From Roseateles puraquae (GTDB lineage: Bacteria; Pseudomonadota; Gammaproteobacteria; Burkholderiales; Burkholderiaceae_C): a stretch of DNA of 64,000 nucleotides. How positions within the stretch are numbered: position 1 is the first letter of the stretch; each line of letters begins with the position of its first letter. The notes below the pieces were generated by a model, which searched no databases, had not been told where the DNA came from, and saw nothing but the letters and a program-made list of their open reading frames with translations. Shown here in pieces: positions 26,856-35,084 of this stretch. The stretch covers positions 25,792-89,791 of the forward strand of contig NZ_NISI01000017.1 of assembly GCF_002205845.1 (NCBI RefSeq), read 5' to 3'. The translations under genes and the position numbers were made by a program.

Positions 26856-28042
26856 TGCAACGTCGCAGCTTGCTGGCGTCGGCGCTGGCCGCCGCGCTGC
26901 CGGCGCACACCGGCGCTGATCCGGGGGTGAACCCGGCGCCGCCTTTCCTCGCGGGTGGCGACATCTCCGCGCTAAGCTGGATGGAGGCGGCCGGCGCGCG
27001 CTACAGCGACCGGACGGGCAGGACAGGCGACGTGCTCGCCATCCTGAAGGCGGCGGGCCACAACATCGTGCGCATCCGGCTCTACGAGCGCACCGGACCG
27101 GGCACGGGTCGCGACGGCTGGTACTGGCCGGCCGGCTCCATGGACTTGCCGGATGCGCTGGCCCTGTCACGCCGGGCGGCGGCGCTGGGCCTGCAGATCC
27201 AGCTCACGCTGCACTTCAGCGACTTCTGGACCAATGCCAAGGACCAGGACATCCCGCACCGCTGGGCTGAGCACCTGGCCACGCTGCCCGACGAGACGAG
27301 CCGCATGGACCGGCTGGTGGAGCTGGTGGCCGCCCGTACGCGCGTCGTGATGCAGGCCCTGCTCAAGCAGGGCACGCCACCGGCCTTCGTGTCGCTCGGC
27401 AACGAGATCGAAGCCGGCATGCTCTACCCCTACGGCCGCGCGACGCCCGAGAACTGGCCGCGCCTGGCGGCGCTGCTGAAGGCGGGCCACGCGGCGGTGA
27501 AATCCGTGCTGCCGTCGGCGCGCACCGTGCTGCACCTGGACGGCGGGGGCGATCTCGCCAAGTACCGCGACTGGTTCGACCACGCCCGCGCCCACGGCGT
27601 CGACTGGGATGTGATCGGCAGCAGCTACTACCCGTTCTGGACCGGCAAGACCGTGGCCGAGATGGCAGCCTTCTGCCGCAGCGTGACCGAACGCTACGAC
27701 CGAGACCTGCTCGTCATGGAGACCGGCTTCAACTGGACGCCCCTGCGGCCCGATGGCTGGCCGGGCCAGTTGGAGCACAACGGCCCCTACCCCGCCAGCA
27801 TGAGCAGCCCTGAAGGCCAACGCGATTTCATGGCCGATCTCCTCGGTACGCTGAAGGCCACGCCACGGGTGCTTGGCCTGCTGTACTGGGACCCGATCAT
27901 GATCGCCAACCCCAAGGTCGGCTGGGCACTGAAGGAAGGCAGCCACCTGCCGGGCCCCAACGTGGTCTCCAACACCACCCTTTTTGACTTCAAGGGCCGG
28001 GCCCTGCCCGTGCTCGACATCTGGCACCAGTACACCTCATGA
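26855..28042 (+). CDS. GH53 arabinogalactan endo-beta-1,4-galactanase
   Basis: A 395-residue secreted hydrolase with a signal peptide (MQRRSLLASALAAALPAHTGA) and one family 53 TIM barrel. Conserved GGDISALSWMEAAGARY opens the domain; the acid/base is Glu184 (SLGNEIEAG) and the nucleophile Glu289 (VMETGFNW). It cuts beta-1,4-galactan side chains of type I arabinogalactan and pectin. It would supply substrates to the GH35 enzyme and receptor. The ATG at 26855 overlaps the araH stop, so the endo-enzyme is embedded in the transport operon. Confidence 0.92.
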   Translation: MQRRSLLASALAAALPAHTGADPGVNPAPPFLAGGDISALSWMEAAGARYSDRTGRTGDVLAILKAAGHNIVRIRLYERTGPGTGRDGWYWPAGSMDLPDALALSRRAAALGLQIQLTLHFSDFWTNAKDQDIPHRWAEHLATLPDETSRMDRLVELVAARTRVVMQALLKQGTPPAFVSLGNEIEAGMLYPYGRATPENWPRLAALLKAGHAAVKSVLPSARTVLHLDGGGDLAKYRDWFDHARAHGVDWDVIGSSYYPFWTGKTVAEMAAFCRSVTERYDRDLLVMETGFNWTPLRPDGWPGQLEHNGPYPASMSSPEGQRDFMADLLGTLKATPRVLGLLYWDPIMIANPKVGWALKEGSHLPGPNVVSNTTLFDFKGRALPVLDIWHQYTS

Positions 28043-28812
28043 GTCTCGTTCCCCGTCTTCAAGGCAAGGTCGCGTTGGTGACCGGTTCAACCCAGGGCAT
28101 TGGCCGGGCCATCGCCCGGCTGTTCGTGGAGGAAGGCGCGCAGGTCATCCTCAATGGCCTGCCCAGCGAGGCCGCGCTGGGTGAGGCGCTGGTCGAAGAG
28201 CTGGGGGCACAGCACGTGCTGTTTGCACCGGCGGACATCGGCGATGAAGCCGCAGTGAAGGCCATGGTGGCGCGCGGCGTCGAGCGGTTCGGCGCCATCA
28301 ACGTGCTGATCAACAACGCCGGCATGGACGTGTTTGCCGAGCCGCTGGCGATGACGGCCGCCCAGTGGCAGCGCTGCCTCGCGGTCGATCTCGAAGGCGC
28401 CCTGCACTGCAGCCGCGCGGTGCTGCCGGGCATGCTGGCGGGCGGCGGCGGCAGCATCGTCAATATCGCCTCGGTGCATGGGCATCGCATCATCCCGAAC
28501 GCCTTCCCCTACCCGGTCGCCAAGCATGCGCTGATCGGCCTCACCAAGGCCCTGGGCATCCAGTACGCCGCGCAGAACGTGCGGGTGAATTCCATCTCGC
28601 CCGGGCTGATCCTGTCGGAGCGTGTGGTGCAGTGGTTGCAGAGCGACCCGGCCGCGGCGCAGCGCCAGATCGATCTGCTGCCGCCCAAGCGCATCGGGGA
28701 GCCGATCGAGGTTGCCTACACTGCGCTGTTCCTGGCCAGTGATGAAGCGCGCTTCATCAATGCCACCGACATCCTCATCGACGGCGGCCGCTCCCAGCTC
28801 TATCACGAATGA
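28039..28812 (+). CDS. SDR-family dehydrogenase, probable galactose 1-dehydrogenase
   Basis: A 257-residue short-chain dehydrogenase: cofactor motif VTGSTQGIGRA (about 13-23), NNAGMD, NIASVHG with the catalytic Ser, YPVAK with Tyr and Lys, and a C-terminal LASDEARFINATDILIDGGRS. The SDR class is secure. Oxidation of D-galactose to galactonolactone is inferred because lactonase and DgoDKA in the same operon need exactly this step and no other candidate is present. It overlaps the GH53 gene (ATGA) and the LysR gene (4 bp). Confidence 0.85.
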   Translation: MSLVPRLQGKVALVTGSTQGIGRAIARLFVEEGAQVILNGLPSEAALGEALVEELGAQHVLFAPADIGDEAAVKAMVARGVERFGAINVLINNAGMDVFAEPLAMTAAQWQRCLAVDLEGALHCSRAVLPGMLAGGGGSIVNIASVHGHRIIPNAFPYPVAKHALIGLTKALGIQYAAQNVRVNSISPGLILSERVVQWLQSDPAAAQRQIDLLPPKRIGEPIEVAYTALFLASDEARFINATDILIDGGRSQLYHE

Positions 28813-29756
28813 CCGACCCGCGATCGGATCGCTTCGTCCGCTCCCACCTCAAGACCCGCCAGCTCGTGCTGCTGGTGGAGCTCGGCCGTCACGGCTCGAT
28901 CCTGCATGCAGCCCAGGCAGCCAATCTCACGCAGCCGGCGGCCTCCAAGCTGCTGTCCGACCTGGAGCATGTCCTGGGCGTGAAGCTCTTCGAGCGCCTG
29001 CCGCGCGGCGTGGCGCCCACCTGGTACGGCGAGGTGATGATCCGGCGTGCCGGCGCGGCCCTCGCGGAGCTGGACGCGGCTCACCAGGAGGTCATGGAAC
29101 TGCTGTCCGGCATGGCCGGGCGTGTGGCCGTGGGTGCGGTGCTCACGCCGTCCACCACGCTGCTGCCGGCCGCCATCACCGCGTTGAAGGCCCGCCAGCC
29201 GCGGGTGCATGTCGCGATCCTGGTCGACACCAGCAAGATCCTCATCGAGCAGTTGCAAAACGGCGAGCTGGACGTGGTCATCGGCCGCGTGCTGGACAGC
29301 GAGTCAGCAGCGCAGTTGAGTTTCGAGCCGCTGACGGATGAACCCCACACCCTGGTCGCACGCGCCGGCCATCCGCTGGCTGGCCGGCAAGACCTGAGCC
29401 TGGCCGAGCTGGCGCGGCAGAGCTGGATCGTGCCGCCGGCGGGCAGCATCCTGCGGGACCGCCTGACGGCGGTATTCCTGTCGGCCGGCCTCGACCTGCC
29501 GCAGCACACGGTCGAGACCCTGTCACTGCCGGTGATGACCAGCCTGATGGCGCAGTCCGACATGGTGTCTGCCCTGCCCTGCGAACTGGTGCGCCCCTAT
29601 CTCGAAGCCGGGCAGCTGATCGAACTGCCCGTCGACCTGGGGCTGCGCATGGACGTCTATGGCATCGTCACCCGCCGGGGGCACCAGCTGTCGCCCGGCG
29701 CCGAGCTGATGCTCGCCTGCCTGCGCGAGGCCGCAGGTCGACCGCCGTCCAGCTGA
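28809..29756 (+). CDS. LysR-family regulator, GbpR-like
   Basis: A 315-residue LysR regulator: HTH at about 15-75 (KTRQLVLLVELGRHGSILHAAQAANLTQPAASKLLSDLEHVLGVKLFERLPRG), then an effector domain (VAVGAVLTPSTTLLPAAITALK, ELDVVIGR, LMAQSDMVSALPCELVRPYL). This branch includes GbpR, the regulator of galactose/arabinose uptake in Agrobacterium and Azospirillum. It ends the sugar operon, overlapping the SDR gene, so it is likely the sugar-responsive controller of the whole locus. Confidence 0.9.
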   Translation: MTDPRSDRFVRSHLKTRQLVLLVELGRHGSILHAAQAANLTQPAASKLLSDLEHVLGVKLFERLPRGVAPTWYGEVMIRRAGAALAELDAAHQEVMELLSGMAGRVAVGAVLTPSTTLLPAAITALKARQPRVHVAILVDTSKILIEQLQNGELDVVIGRVLDSESAAQLSFEPLTDEPHTLVARAGHPLAGRQDLSLAELARQSWIVPPAGSILRDRLTAVFLSAGLDLPQHTVETLSLPVMTSLMAQSDMVSALPCELVRPYLEAGQLIELPVDLGLRMDVYGIVTRRGHQLSPGAELMLACLREAAGRPPSS

Positions 29757-29820
29757 CCTGCGGCGGCACCGGCGTCTGGGCGGGCTATCCTTGACTTGCC
29801 CGAGCCCCGGAGAGCTGCCC

Positions 29821-31242
29821 ATGACCCTGTCCTGCGATGTCGCCATCATTGGCGCCGGCTCTGCCGGCATGGCGGCCTACCGTGCCGCGCGCGCCCACAC
29901 CGACCGGGTGCTGCTGATCGAAGCCGCGCATTACGGCACCACCTGCGCCCGTGTCGGCTGCATGCCCAGCAAGCTGCTGATCGCCGCCGGCGAGGCCGCG
30001 CAGGCCGTGCGCGAGGCCCACCGTTTCGGCGTGCAGGCTGAAGCGCCTCGCATCGACGGTGTGGCCGTCATGCAGCGGGTGCGCAGCGAGCGCGACCGCT
30101 TCGTCGGCTTCGTGCTCGACACCATCGAGGGCTGGCCGCAGGCCACGCGTCTGTGGGGCCGGGCTCGCTTCGTGGCGCCGGGCCTGCTGGACGTGAACGG
30201 CCAGCAGGTGGCAGCGCGTGCTGTCGTCGTGGCCACCGGCTCACAACCCGTCGTGCCGCCGGGCTGGCGGGAGCGACTCGGTCAGCGATTGATCGTCAAC
30301 GATGATGTGTTCGACTGGCAGGACCTGCCGCGCTCGGTCGCCGTCGTCGGCGCTGGCGTGATCGGGCTGGAACTGGCCTTGGCCCTGCACAAACTGGGTG
30401 TCCGCGTGCGGCTCTTTGCCCGTGGCGACCGCGTCGGGCCGCTGACCGACCCCGACCTTCAGGCCTTGGCCCAGCGCCTGTTTGCCGAAGAGCTGCCGCT
30501 GGCACTCAACGCCGGCCCCCTGGAGCCAGCGCTGGCGGGTGATCAGGTCAGCATCGGCGGCGAGCACTTCGACTTGCTGCTATGTGCTGCCGGTCGGCGC
30601 GCCAACCTCGATGACCTGGGCCTGGAGCACCTGGGCCTGCCGCATGACGCCCAGGGCCATCCGCTCGTGGATCGCCACACGGGCCAGTGGGGCAGCGCAC
30701 CGGTGTTCGTGGCCGGAGACGTCACCAACGACCGGCCGCTGCTGCATGAAGCGGCGGATGCGGGGCGCATCGCGGGCGACAACGCGGCGCGCTGGCCCCG
30801 GGTGCACCATCGTCCGCGCCGGGCACCGTTGGCGATCGTGTTCAGCGACCCGCAGATCGCCCTCGCGGGCGCGAGCCACGCCGAGCTCACGGCGGCGGGC
30901 CTGGCCTTCGACACCGGCCGCGTCAGCTTCGCCGACCAGGGCCGCAGCCGCGTGATGGGCGTCAACCGCGGCGCGCTGCATGTGTATGCCGAGCAAGGGA
31001 GCGGCCGGCTGCTCGGGGCCGAGATGATCGGCCCGGCCGCCGAGCATGTTGGGCATCTGCTGGCCTGGAGCGTGCAGCGCGGCGACACCGTGCAGCAGAT
31101 GCTCGACAGCCCCTTCTACCACCCGGTCATCGAAGAGGGCCTGCGCACGGCGCTGCGCCAACTCAGCAGCGACCTTCATCTGCCTCCCCCGCCGCCCGAG
31201 CGTTGCCTGGACTGCGACACCTCGGCCGAGGCCGGCGCCTGA
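29821..31242 (+). CDS. FAD-dependent disulfide oxidoreductase, dihydrolipoyl-dehydrogenase family
   Basis: A 473-residue class I flavoprotein: FAD motif DVAIIGAGSAGMAAYRAA, redox-active disulfide CARVGCMPSK (residues 41-50), NAD motif VAVVGAGVIGLELALAL, second FAD motif PVFVAGDVTNDRPLLHEA, and the dimerisation domain. The final tail has an extra CLDC pair near the C-terminus. It is not next to any 2-oxo-acid dehydrogenase gene, so a lipoamide role is uncertain. GGAGAG precedes the ATG at 29821. Confidence 0.88.
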   Translation: MTLSCDVAIIGAGSAGMAAYRAARAHTDRVLLIEAAHYGTTCARVGCMPSKLLIAAGEAAQAVREAHRFGVQAEAPRIDGVAVMQRVRSERDRFVGFVLDTIEGWPQATRLWGRARFVAPGLLDVNGQQVAARAVVVATGSQPVVPPGWRERLGQRLIVNDDVFDWQDLPRSVAVVGAGVIGLELALALHKLGVRVRLFARGDRVGPLTDPDLQALAQRLFAEELPLALNAGPLEPALAGDQVSIGGEHFDLLLCAAGRRANLDDLGLEHLGLPHDAQGHPLVDRHTGQWGSAPVFVAGDVTNDRPLLHEAADAGRIAGDNAARWPRVHHRPRRAPLAIVFSDPQIALAGASHAELTAAGLAFDTGRVSFADQGRSRVMGVNRGALHVYAEQGSGRLLGAEMIGPAAEHVGHLLAWSVQRGDTVQQMLDSPFYHPVIEEGLRTALRQLSSDLHLPPPPPERCLDCDTSAEAGA

Positions 31243-31259
31243 AAAGTTAGGATGGCTGG

Positions 31260-32030
31260 ATGAAGAAGTTCGCCACCTGGAACGTCAATTCCCTCGCCAT
31301 CCGTCTGCCGCAAGTGCTGGAGTGGCTGTCGACCCATCCGGTCGATGCCCTGGTGCTGCAGGAGACCAAGCTCACCGACGACAAATTCCCCACCGCCGAC
31401 TTCGGCGCCGCCGGCTGGCAGGTGCAGTGGTTTGGCCAGAAGACGTACAACGGCGTCGCGCTGATCAGCCGTGAGCGGGCCACGGACGTGGTCAAGAACA
31501 TCACCGGCTTTGCCGACGAACAGGCCCGCGTCATCGCTGGCACCGTGGATGGCGTGCGGGTCATCGGCGGCTACTTTCCCAACGGCCAGGCGCCGGGCAG
31601 CGACAAGTTCGCCTACAAGATGAGCTGGCTCGACGGCCTGCGCCGCTGGTTGACCGAGGAACTCAAGCAGCACCCGGCGCTGGTCCTGATGGGCGACTTC
31701 AACATCGCGCCTGAAGACCGTGATGTCTACGACCCGGTGGCCTGGGCCGGCCAGATTCATTGCACGCCCGAGGAACGCGAGCATTTCAGGCAGTTGCTGG
31801 GCCTCGGGCTGACCGACGCCTTCCGGCTCTTCGAGCAGCCGCCCAAGAGCTGGAGCTGGTGGGACTACCGCAACCTCGCCTTCCGCAAGAACCAGGGCCT
31901 GCGCATCGATCACATCCTGGTCAGCGAGGCGCTCAAGTCGCGTGTGACGGCTTGCGAGATCGACAAACTGCCGCGCAAGAACGAGCGCCCGAGCGACCAC
32001 GCGCCCGTCATCGTCACCCTCGACGCCTGA
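31260..32030 (+). CDS. xth: Exodeoxyribonuclease III
   Basis: A 256-residue AP endonuclease/3 prime exonuclease of the EEP superfamily, acting in base-excision repair. Motifs: ATWNVNSLAIRLPQVLEWL, LVLQETKLTDDKFP (metal Glu), GGYFPNG, LMGDFNIAPEDRDVYD, and the C-terminal RIDHILVS and SDHAPVIVTL. Length and motifs match the XthA family. It starts 17 bp after the flavoprotein stop. Confidence 0.95.
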   Translation: MKKFATWNVNSLAIRLPQVLEWLSTHPVDALVLQETKLTDDKFPTADFGAAGWQVQWFGQKTYNGVALISRERATDVVKNITGFADEQARVIAGTVDGVRVIGGYFPNGQAPGSDKFAYKMSWLDGLRRWLTEELKQHPALVLMGDFNIAPEDRDVYDPVAWAGQIHCTPEEREHFRQLLGLGLTDAFRLFEQPPKSWSWWDYRNLAFRKNQGLRIDHILVSEALKSRVTACEIDKLPRKNERPSDHAPVIVTLDA

Positions 32031-32038
32031 ACCGGTGG

Positions 32039-33730
32039 CTAGCGATGGCGACGCAGGAATGAGCTGACCACCAGCGCCGCGACGCTGGCCAGACCCAGCC
32101 ACTTGACGGCACTGGCCACCGTCATCGCGACGCGAGGCACCCACAGCCACCCGGCCTCCGGTGCGGCCCGCAGGGCGATGATGCTCAGGCCCGAGAACAG
32201 GTCCTCCAGCAAATCGGCACCCACGGCAACCGGCAGCGCCCAGCCCAGGCGGTTCAACCAGGCCGGTGGCGTGCGGCCCACCTGGATCAAGCCCGCATGC
32301 CGTGCAAAGGCCCGGCAGGTCAGCAGAGACAGCACCCAGGCCCAGGCGGCGATGAGACCCAGATCCAGCAGCAGCGCGGCTTTGGGGCGGGCGAAGGTGG
32401 CCGCCCGTTCGACCCAAGCGGGCATGGCGTCCAGGCTCAGCTGCCACTGCTGGAAGCGGGCATTGGCCGCCATGATCTCGTCCAGGCTGCCCAGCGGAGG
32501 GAGCCAGCCCGCGGGCGACAGCTGCGCCCAACCCGCCAGCACCGCGAACACCACCACCATCACGACGCCGAAAGCGAGCTTGAGCCACGGGCCCAGTTCA
32601 CCGCGGTCGCGCCAGGCAGTCTGGTTGGGAAAGGCATGCGTCCAGGCCGCCACGCTGGGATGGGCCTGCATCTTCACGCGGCGGCTCGGCTGCTCATCCA
32701 CCAGGGCGCTGGCCGTGTCGCGCACCGTGAGGCCCGTGAGCGCCCAGAGCGGCGTGGCGTGGGTTTGGCTGTTGATGCGCGCCGCCAGACGCGGTGGCGT
32801 CGCCGGGTCGAGTTGCGGCATGACGGCGCGAACGTCGTCTTCCGTCACGCGCCCCGGATGCGACAGCGGCATCGGCACGCGCAGGCCGCAGTGCATGGCC
32901 TGCGACACCAACCAGGCGAAAGGCGCGCGCGACAGCTCGCTGTAGGGGTACTCGTTGCCGCCGCCGACATCGCAATGAGATCCGCGAAACCAGCATTGCA
33001 GGATGTCGCCGGTGCCACCGTTCTTCATGCGAAAGGCGCCGTCGTCCTGCTCATAGGCGCGGGGCAGGAACTGTGCGCGCTGCTCGTCCAGCGCCATGGC
33101 CTGACGCACATGGCGGAAGTGCTTGTCCTCCAGGTTCGGCCGGGCCGTGATCTTCAGGCCGAAAGGCGGCAGGCCCACACTGGCCACGGTGTCCCAAACG
33201 CCGACGAAATGCACCTCGGGCCAGGATTCGGGCTGCTGCCCCTGGCCGAACAGCCGGGCCGCCTGCAACGTGATGTCGCTGCGCTCGGGTGAAGCCTTGG
33301 CGAAATAGGTCGACACCAGGCTGGCGACCAAGGTGTCCTGATGCTTGTCGATGATGCCAAAGGCGTTCACCAGGCCACCAATGGAGCGCGCCGTGAAGGC
33401 GCCGCGCGAGAAGCCGAACAGGAAGATCTGGTCGCCGGGCTGCCAATGCGACATCAGGAAGCGGTAGCCCTCGGCCACGTTGTCATACAGGCCACGACCA
33501 AAAGCCAGGCCGTCGATGCGGTCCAGCGCGCGGTGCAGCTTGTCCATGACGGTGGTGCCCGGCAACTGCGCCGGATTGCCCACGCCCGGGTCGTAATAGA
33601 CCAGGCGCTGCGGGTCCGGGAAGAGGCGCAGCAGCTCGGCCAGCAGCACGACATGGGTGTCGGCATGGCGGCCGCTGAGGTTGTTGTTGGTGCCATCGCA
33701 CAGCAGCACCAGTTGACGGGGCGATGTCAT
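32039..33730 (-). CDS. DUF2235 hydrolase with C-terminal membrane segments
   Basis: A 563-residue protein. Residues 6-340 form the DUF2235 alpha/beta hydrolase domain: QLVLLCDGTNNNLSGRHADTHV, VYYDPGVG, and the nucleophile elbow FLFGFSRGAFTARSIGGLV (GxSxG). The last third contains four hydrophobic segments (about 395-415, 455-480, 500-520 and 535-558), so it is probably membrane-bound. The family includes Tle1 type VI phospholipase effectors, but no VgrG, PAAR or immunity gene is nearby. It ends convergent with xth, 8 bp apart. Confidence 0.82.
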   Translation of the reverse strand: MTSPRQLVLLCDGTNNNLSGRHADTHVVLLAELLRLFPDPQRLVYYDPGVGNPAQLPGTTVMDKLHRALDRIDGLAFGRGLYDNVAEGYRFLMSHWQPGDQIFLFGFSRGAFTARSIGGLVNAFGIIDKHQDTLVASLVSTYFAKASPERSDITLQAARLFGQGQQPESWPEVHFVGVWDTVASVGLPPFGLKITARPNLEDKHFRHVRQAMALDEQRAQFLPRAYEQDDGAFRMKNGGTGDILQCWFRGSHCDVGGGNEYPYSELSRAPFAWLVSQAMHCGLRVPMPLSHPGRVTEDDVRAVMPQLDPATPPRLAARINSQTHATPLWALTGLTVRDTASALVDEQPSRRVKMQAHPSVAAWTHAFPNQTAWRDRGELGPWLKLAFGVVMVVVFAVLAGWAQLSPAGWLPPLGSLDEIMAANARFQQWQLSLDAMPAWVERAATFARPKAALLLDLGLIAAWAWVLSLLTCRAFARHAGLIQVGRTPPAWLNRLGWALPVAVGADLLEDLFSGLSIIALRAAPEAGWLWVPRVAMTVASAVKWLGLASVAALVVSSFLRRHR

Positions 33731-33818
33731 CCGCAGGCCTCACGCTGAAAGGCGCAGTCTTGCACCACCGTCGCGCGCCGGCATCCCCACGAACGCGGAC
33801 GTGCCGCGCCGTCCTCGA

Positions 33819-34466
33819 TCAGATGCCGTCCAGGTGCGCCTGGAAGGCTTGGAAGAATCGCCCGACGTGCACACCGTCGCACAGGGCGTGATGCACATCC
33901 ACCGCCACCGGCATCATCAGTCGGTCGCCCTGCGGCGTGAAACGGCCGAAGGCGATCTTGGGCCGGTCATCGCCATGCCCGCGGGCATGGGTGAACGCCG
34001 TGAATGCGAACCAGGGCAAGGCGGTCATGTGCACGAGCGTCTCCACGCGCACGTCGCCTGGGTCATCGGCCTTGAACAGGTCTCCGCTGGCGCTGCGCAC
34101 GCGGTGCAGGTTGTGCTTCGCGCGAGCGGCAAAGGCCGCCAGTGAGGGGTCGCGCGGCAGGGTCAGGAAGCCGAAGCTGCCGTCGTCCCGCAGCACGGTG
34201 GTGCTCGCGTGGATGGTGGCGAACTCACGCACGCCTGCGCCGTCGTCGATCAAGGTCTGGCGCATCCCATCCACCGCGTTGGCCGCTTCCAGGGCCGCAT
34301 GGTGATAGGCCAGCCAGGGGGTGGCACCGTGCCGGGCTGCCCGCTCCCGCAGGCCGGTGACATCGACGGGCGCCGTCACACTGAATGCCGGCTGCGCCAT
34401 CTGCCGGAAATGCGCGAGGGCCGCGCGCCGCGGCCAGTCAGCCAGGGGAATGTCTCGGTCTTGCAT
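33819..34466 (-). CDS. Chloramphenicol-acetyltransferase-like protein (CatA fold)
   Basis: A 215-residue acyl-CoA-dependent acetyltransferase of the CAT family, near the usual 219 residues. The catalytic motif VDVHHALCDGVHVGRFFQAFQ holds the HHxxxDG signature near residues 190-200, and FATIHASTTVLRDDGSFGFL is typical of the beta-sheet core. ATG at 34466 (MQDRDIPL) was chosen over a start ten codons upstream because CAT proteins begin just before the first strand. Chromosomal CAT-like proteins often do not confer resistance; the acceptor is unknown. Confidence 0.82.
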   Translation of the reverse strand: MQDRDIPLADWPRRAALAHFRQMAQPAFSVTAPVDVTGLRERAARHGATPWLAYHHAALEAANAVDGMRQTLIDDGAGVREFATIHASTTVLRDDGSFGFLTLPRDPSLAAFAARAKHNLHRVRSASGDLFKADDPGDVRVETLVHMTALPWFAFTAFTHARGHGDDRPKIAFGRFTPQGDRLMMPVAVDVHHALCDGVHVGRFFQAFQAHLDGI

Positions 34467-34495
34467 GCCCGCATGCTCGCACGACCGCGCCAACA

Positions 34496-34528
34496 AAAAC
34501 GCCCGAGGCGCAAGCCTTCGGGCGTTTT
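34496..34528 (-). terminator. Intrinsic terminator of the RpoA-CTD-like gene
   Basis: AAAACGCCCGAGGC and GCCTTCGGGCGTTTT pair around loop GCAA (one bulged T). Read on the minus strand it ends in a T-run (TTTTTGTT), 22 bp after the stop of the upstream gene, so it separates that unit from the CAT-like gene. Confidence 0.85.
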
Positions 34529-34550
34529 GCAGGCAGACCTCGGGACCGGG

Positions 34551-34925
34551 TCAACCGGCGAGATCCTCGCGGGGACGCATGCCGAAATCATGGAGCGCTC
34601 GCTCCAGCTCTTCGGCGCGCTCTTCACCCAGATCCGTCAGCAAGGTCTGGCGAGAGGTACTTCGGACCTGACCGATCTGGTTGTAGCCCAAGGTCTTGGC
34701 CGACGCCAGCGTGCGCGGCGACAGCGCAAGACATTCAAGTGGCGCCTGATCGGCAAGACCGAGCAGTCGCGCATAGGTCTGGGCGGAAATCGCCACGGTC
34801 ACCCTTCGTACGGGCCTCGCGGGCAAGTGGACGACGACCGATGCGGAGCCCGTGTTCTGGGGCTGGTCACCGTGATCGCCGCTTGTCGCGAAATTCCCGG
34901 GCAAGTGTGCCGACCGCCGGATCAA
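34551..34925 (-). CDS. Small protein with RpoA C-terminal-domain-like helix-hairpin-helix
   Basis: A 124-residue frame. Residues 63-118 read LECLALSPRTLASAKTLGYN, then IGQVRSTSRQTLLTDLG and ELERALHDFGM, which resembles the alpha C-terminal domain of RNA polymerase (LSVRALNCLK, IGDLV, LLRIPNLGRKSLNEIKEVL, GL). The N-terminal 40 residues are low-complexity. The start is a TTG overlapping the stop of an 18-codon ORF (TTGATC), suggesting coupling; an internal GTG at 34802 would give an 83-residue product. A lux-box-like site lies upstream. The family call is mine by eye. Confidence 0.55.
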   Translation of the reverse strand: MIRRSAHLPGNFATSGDHGDQPQNTGSASVVVHLPARPVRRVTVAISAQTYARLLGLADQAPLECLALSPRTLASAKTLGYNQIGQVRSTSRQTLLTDLGEERAEELERALHDFGMRPREDLAG

Positions 34926-34978
34926 CCGCCCAGGCGAGGCAGACCGAGAGTAACGAGGATGGCGTCGATGAGGCTCAT
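34922..34978 (-). CDS. Possible 18-residue leader peptide
   Basis: The ATG at 34978 has an excellent ribosome site (AGGAG, 6-bp spacing) and encodes MSLIDAILVTLGLPRLGG, then TGA overlapping the TTG of the next ORF. The best ribosome site of this transcription unit belongs to this tiny frame. It may be a coupling leader, a secreted or signalling peptide, or the true start of the downstream protein if a sequencing frameshift exists. Confidence 0.5.
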   Translation of the reverse strand: MSLIDAILVTLGLPRLGG

Positions 34979-35045
34979 GGTGGGCTCCTGAAGGAGAGAA
35001 CAGAAATCGATGGACTGAACTGTCTCTGTTTTCACCCCCCTAGAA

Positions 35046-35065
35046 ACCTAGCAAGTCTTCCAGGT
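35046..35065 (-). promoter_or_regulatory. lux-box-like site 1 (downstream of the luxR gene)
   Basis: ACCTAGCAAGTCTTCCAGGT is a 20-bp imperfect palindrome of the lux-box type (ACCT...AGGT ends). It shares CAAGTCT and CCAG at the same spacing with the second site at 35814-35833. It lies 67 bp before the ATG of the 18-codon ORF, at a suitable distance for LuxR activation. Confidence 0.65.
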
Positions 35066-35084
35066 TCTAGAGACAAACCCCGGC

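Noticed and set aside
32039..33730. Type VI secretion effector cluster
   Set aside because: Only the DUF2235 domain is suggestive; no VgrG, PAAR, adaptor, immunity or structural type VI gene lies within the window.
33819..34466. Chloramphenicol resistance gene
   Set aside because: Only the CAT fold and HHxxxDG motif can be seen; many chromosomal homologues do not confer resistance, so I call it CAT-like only.
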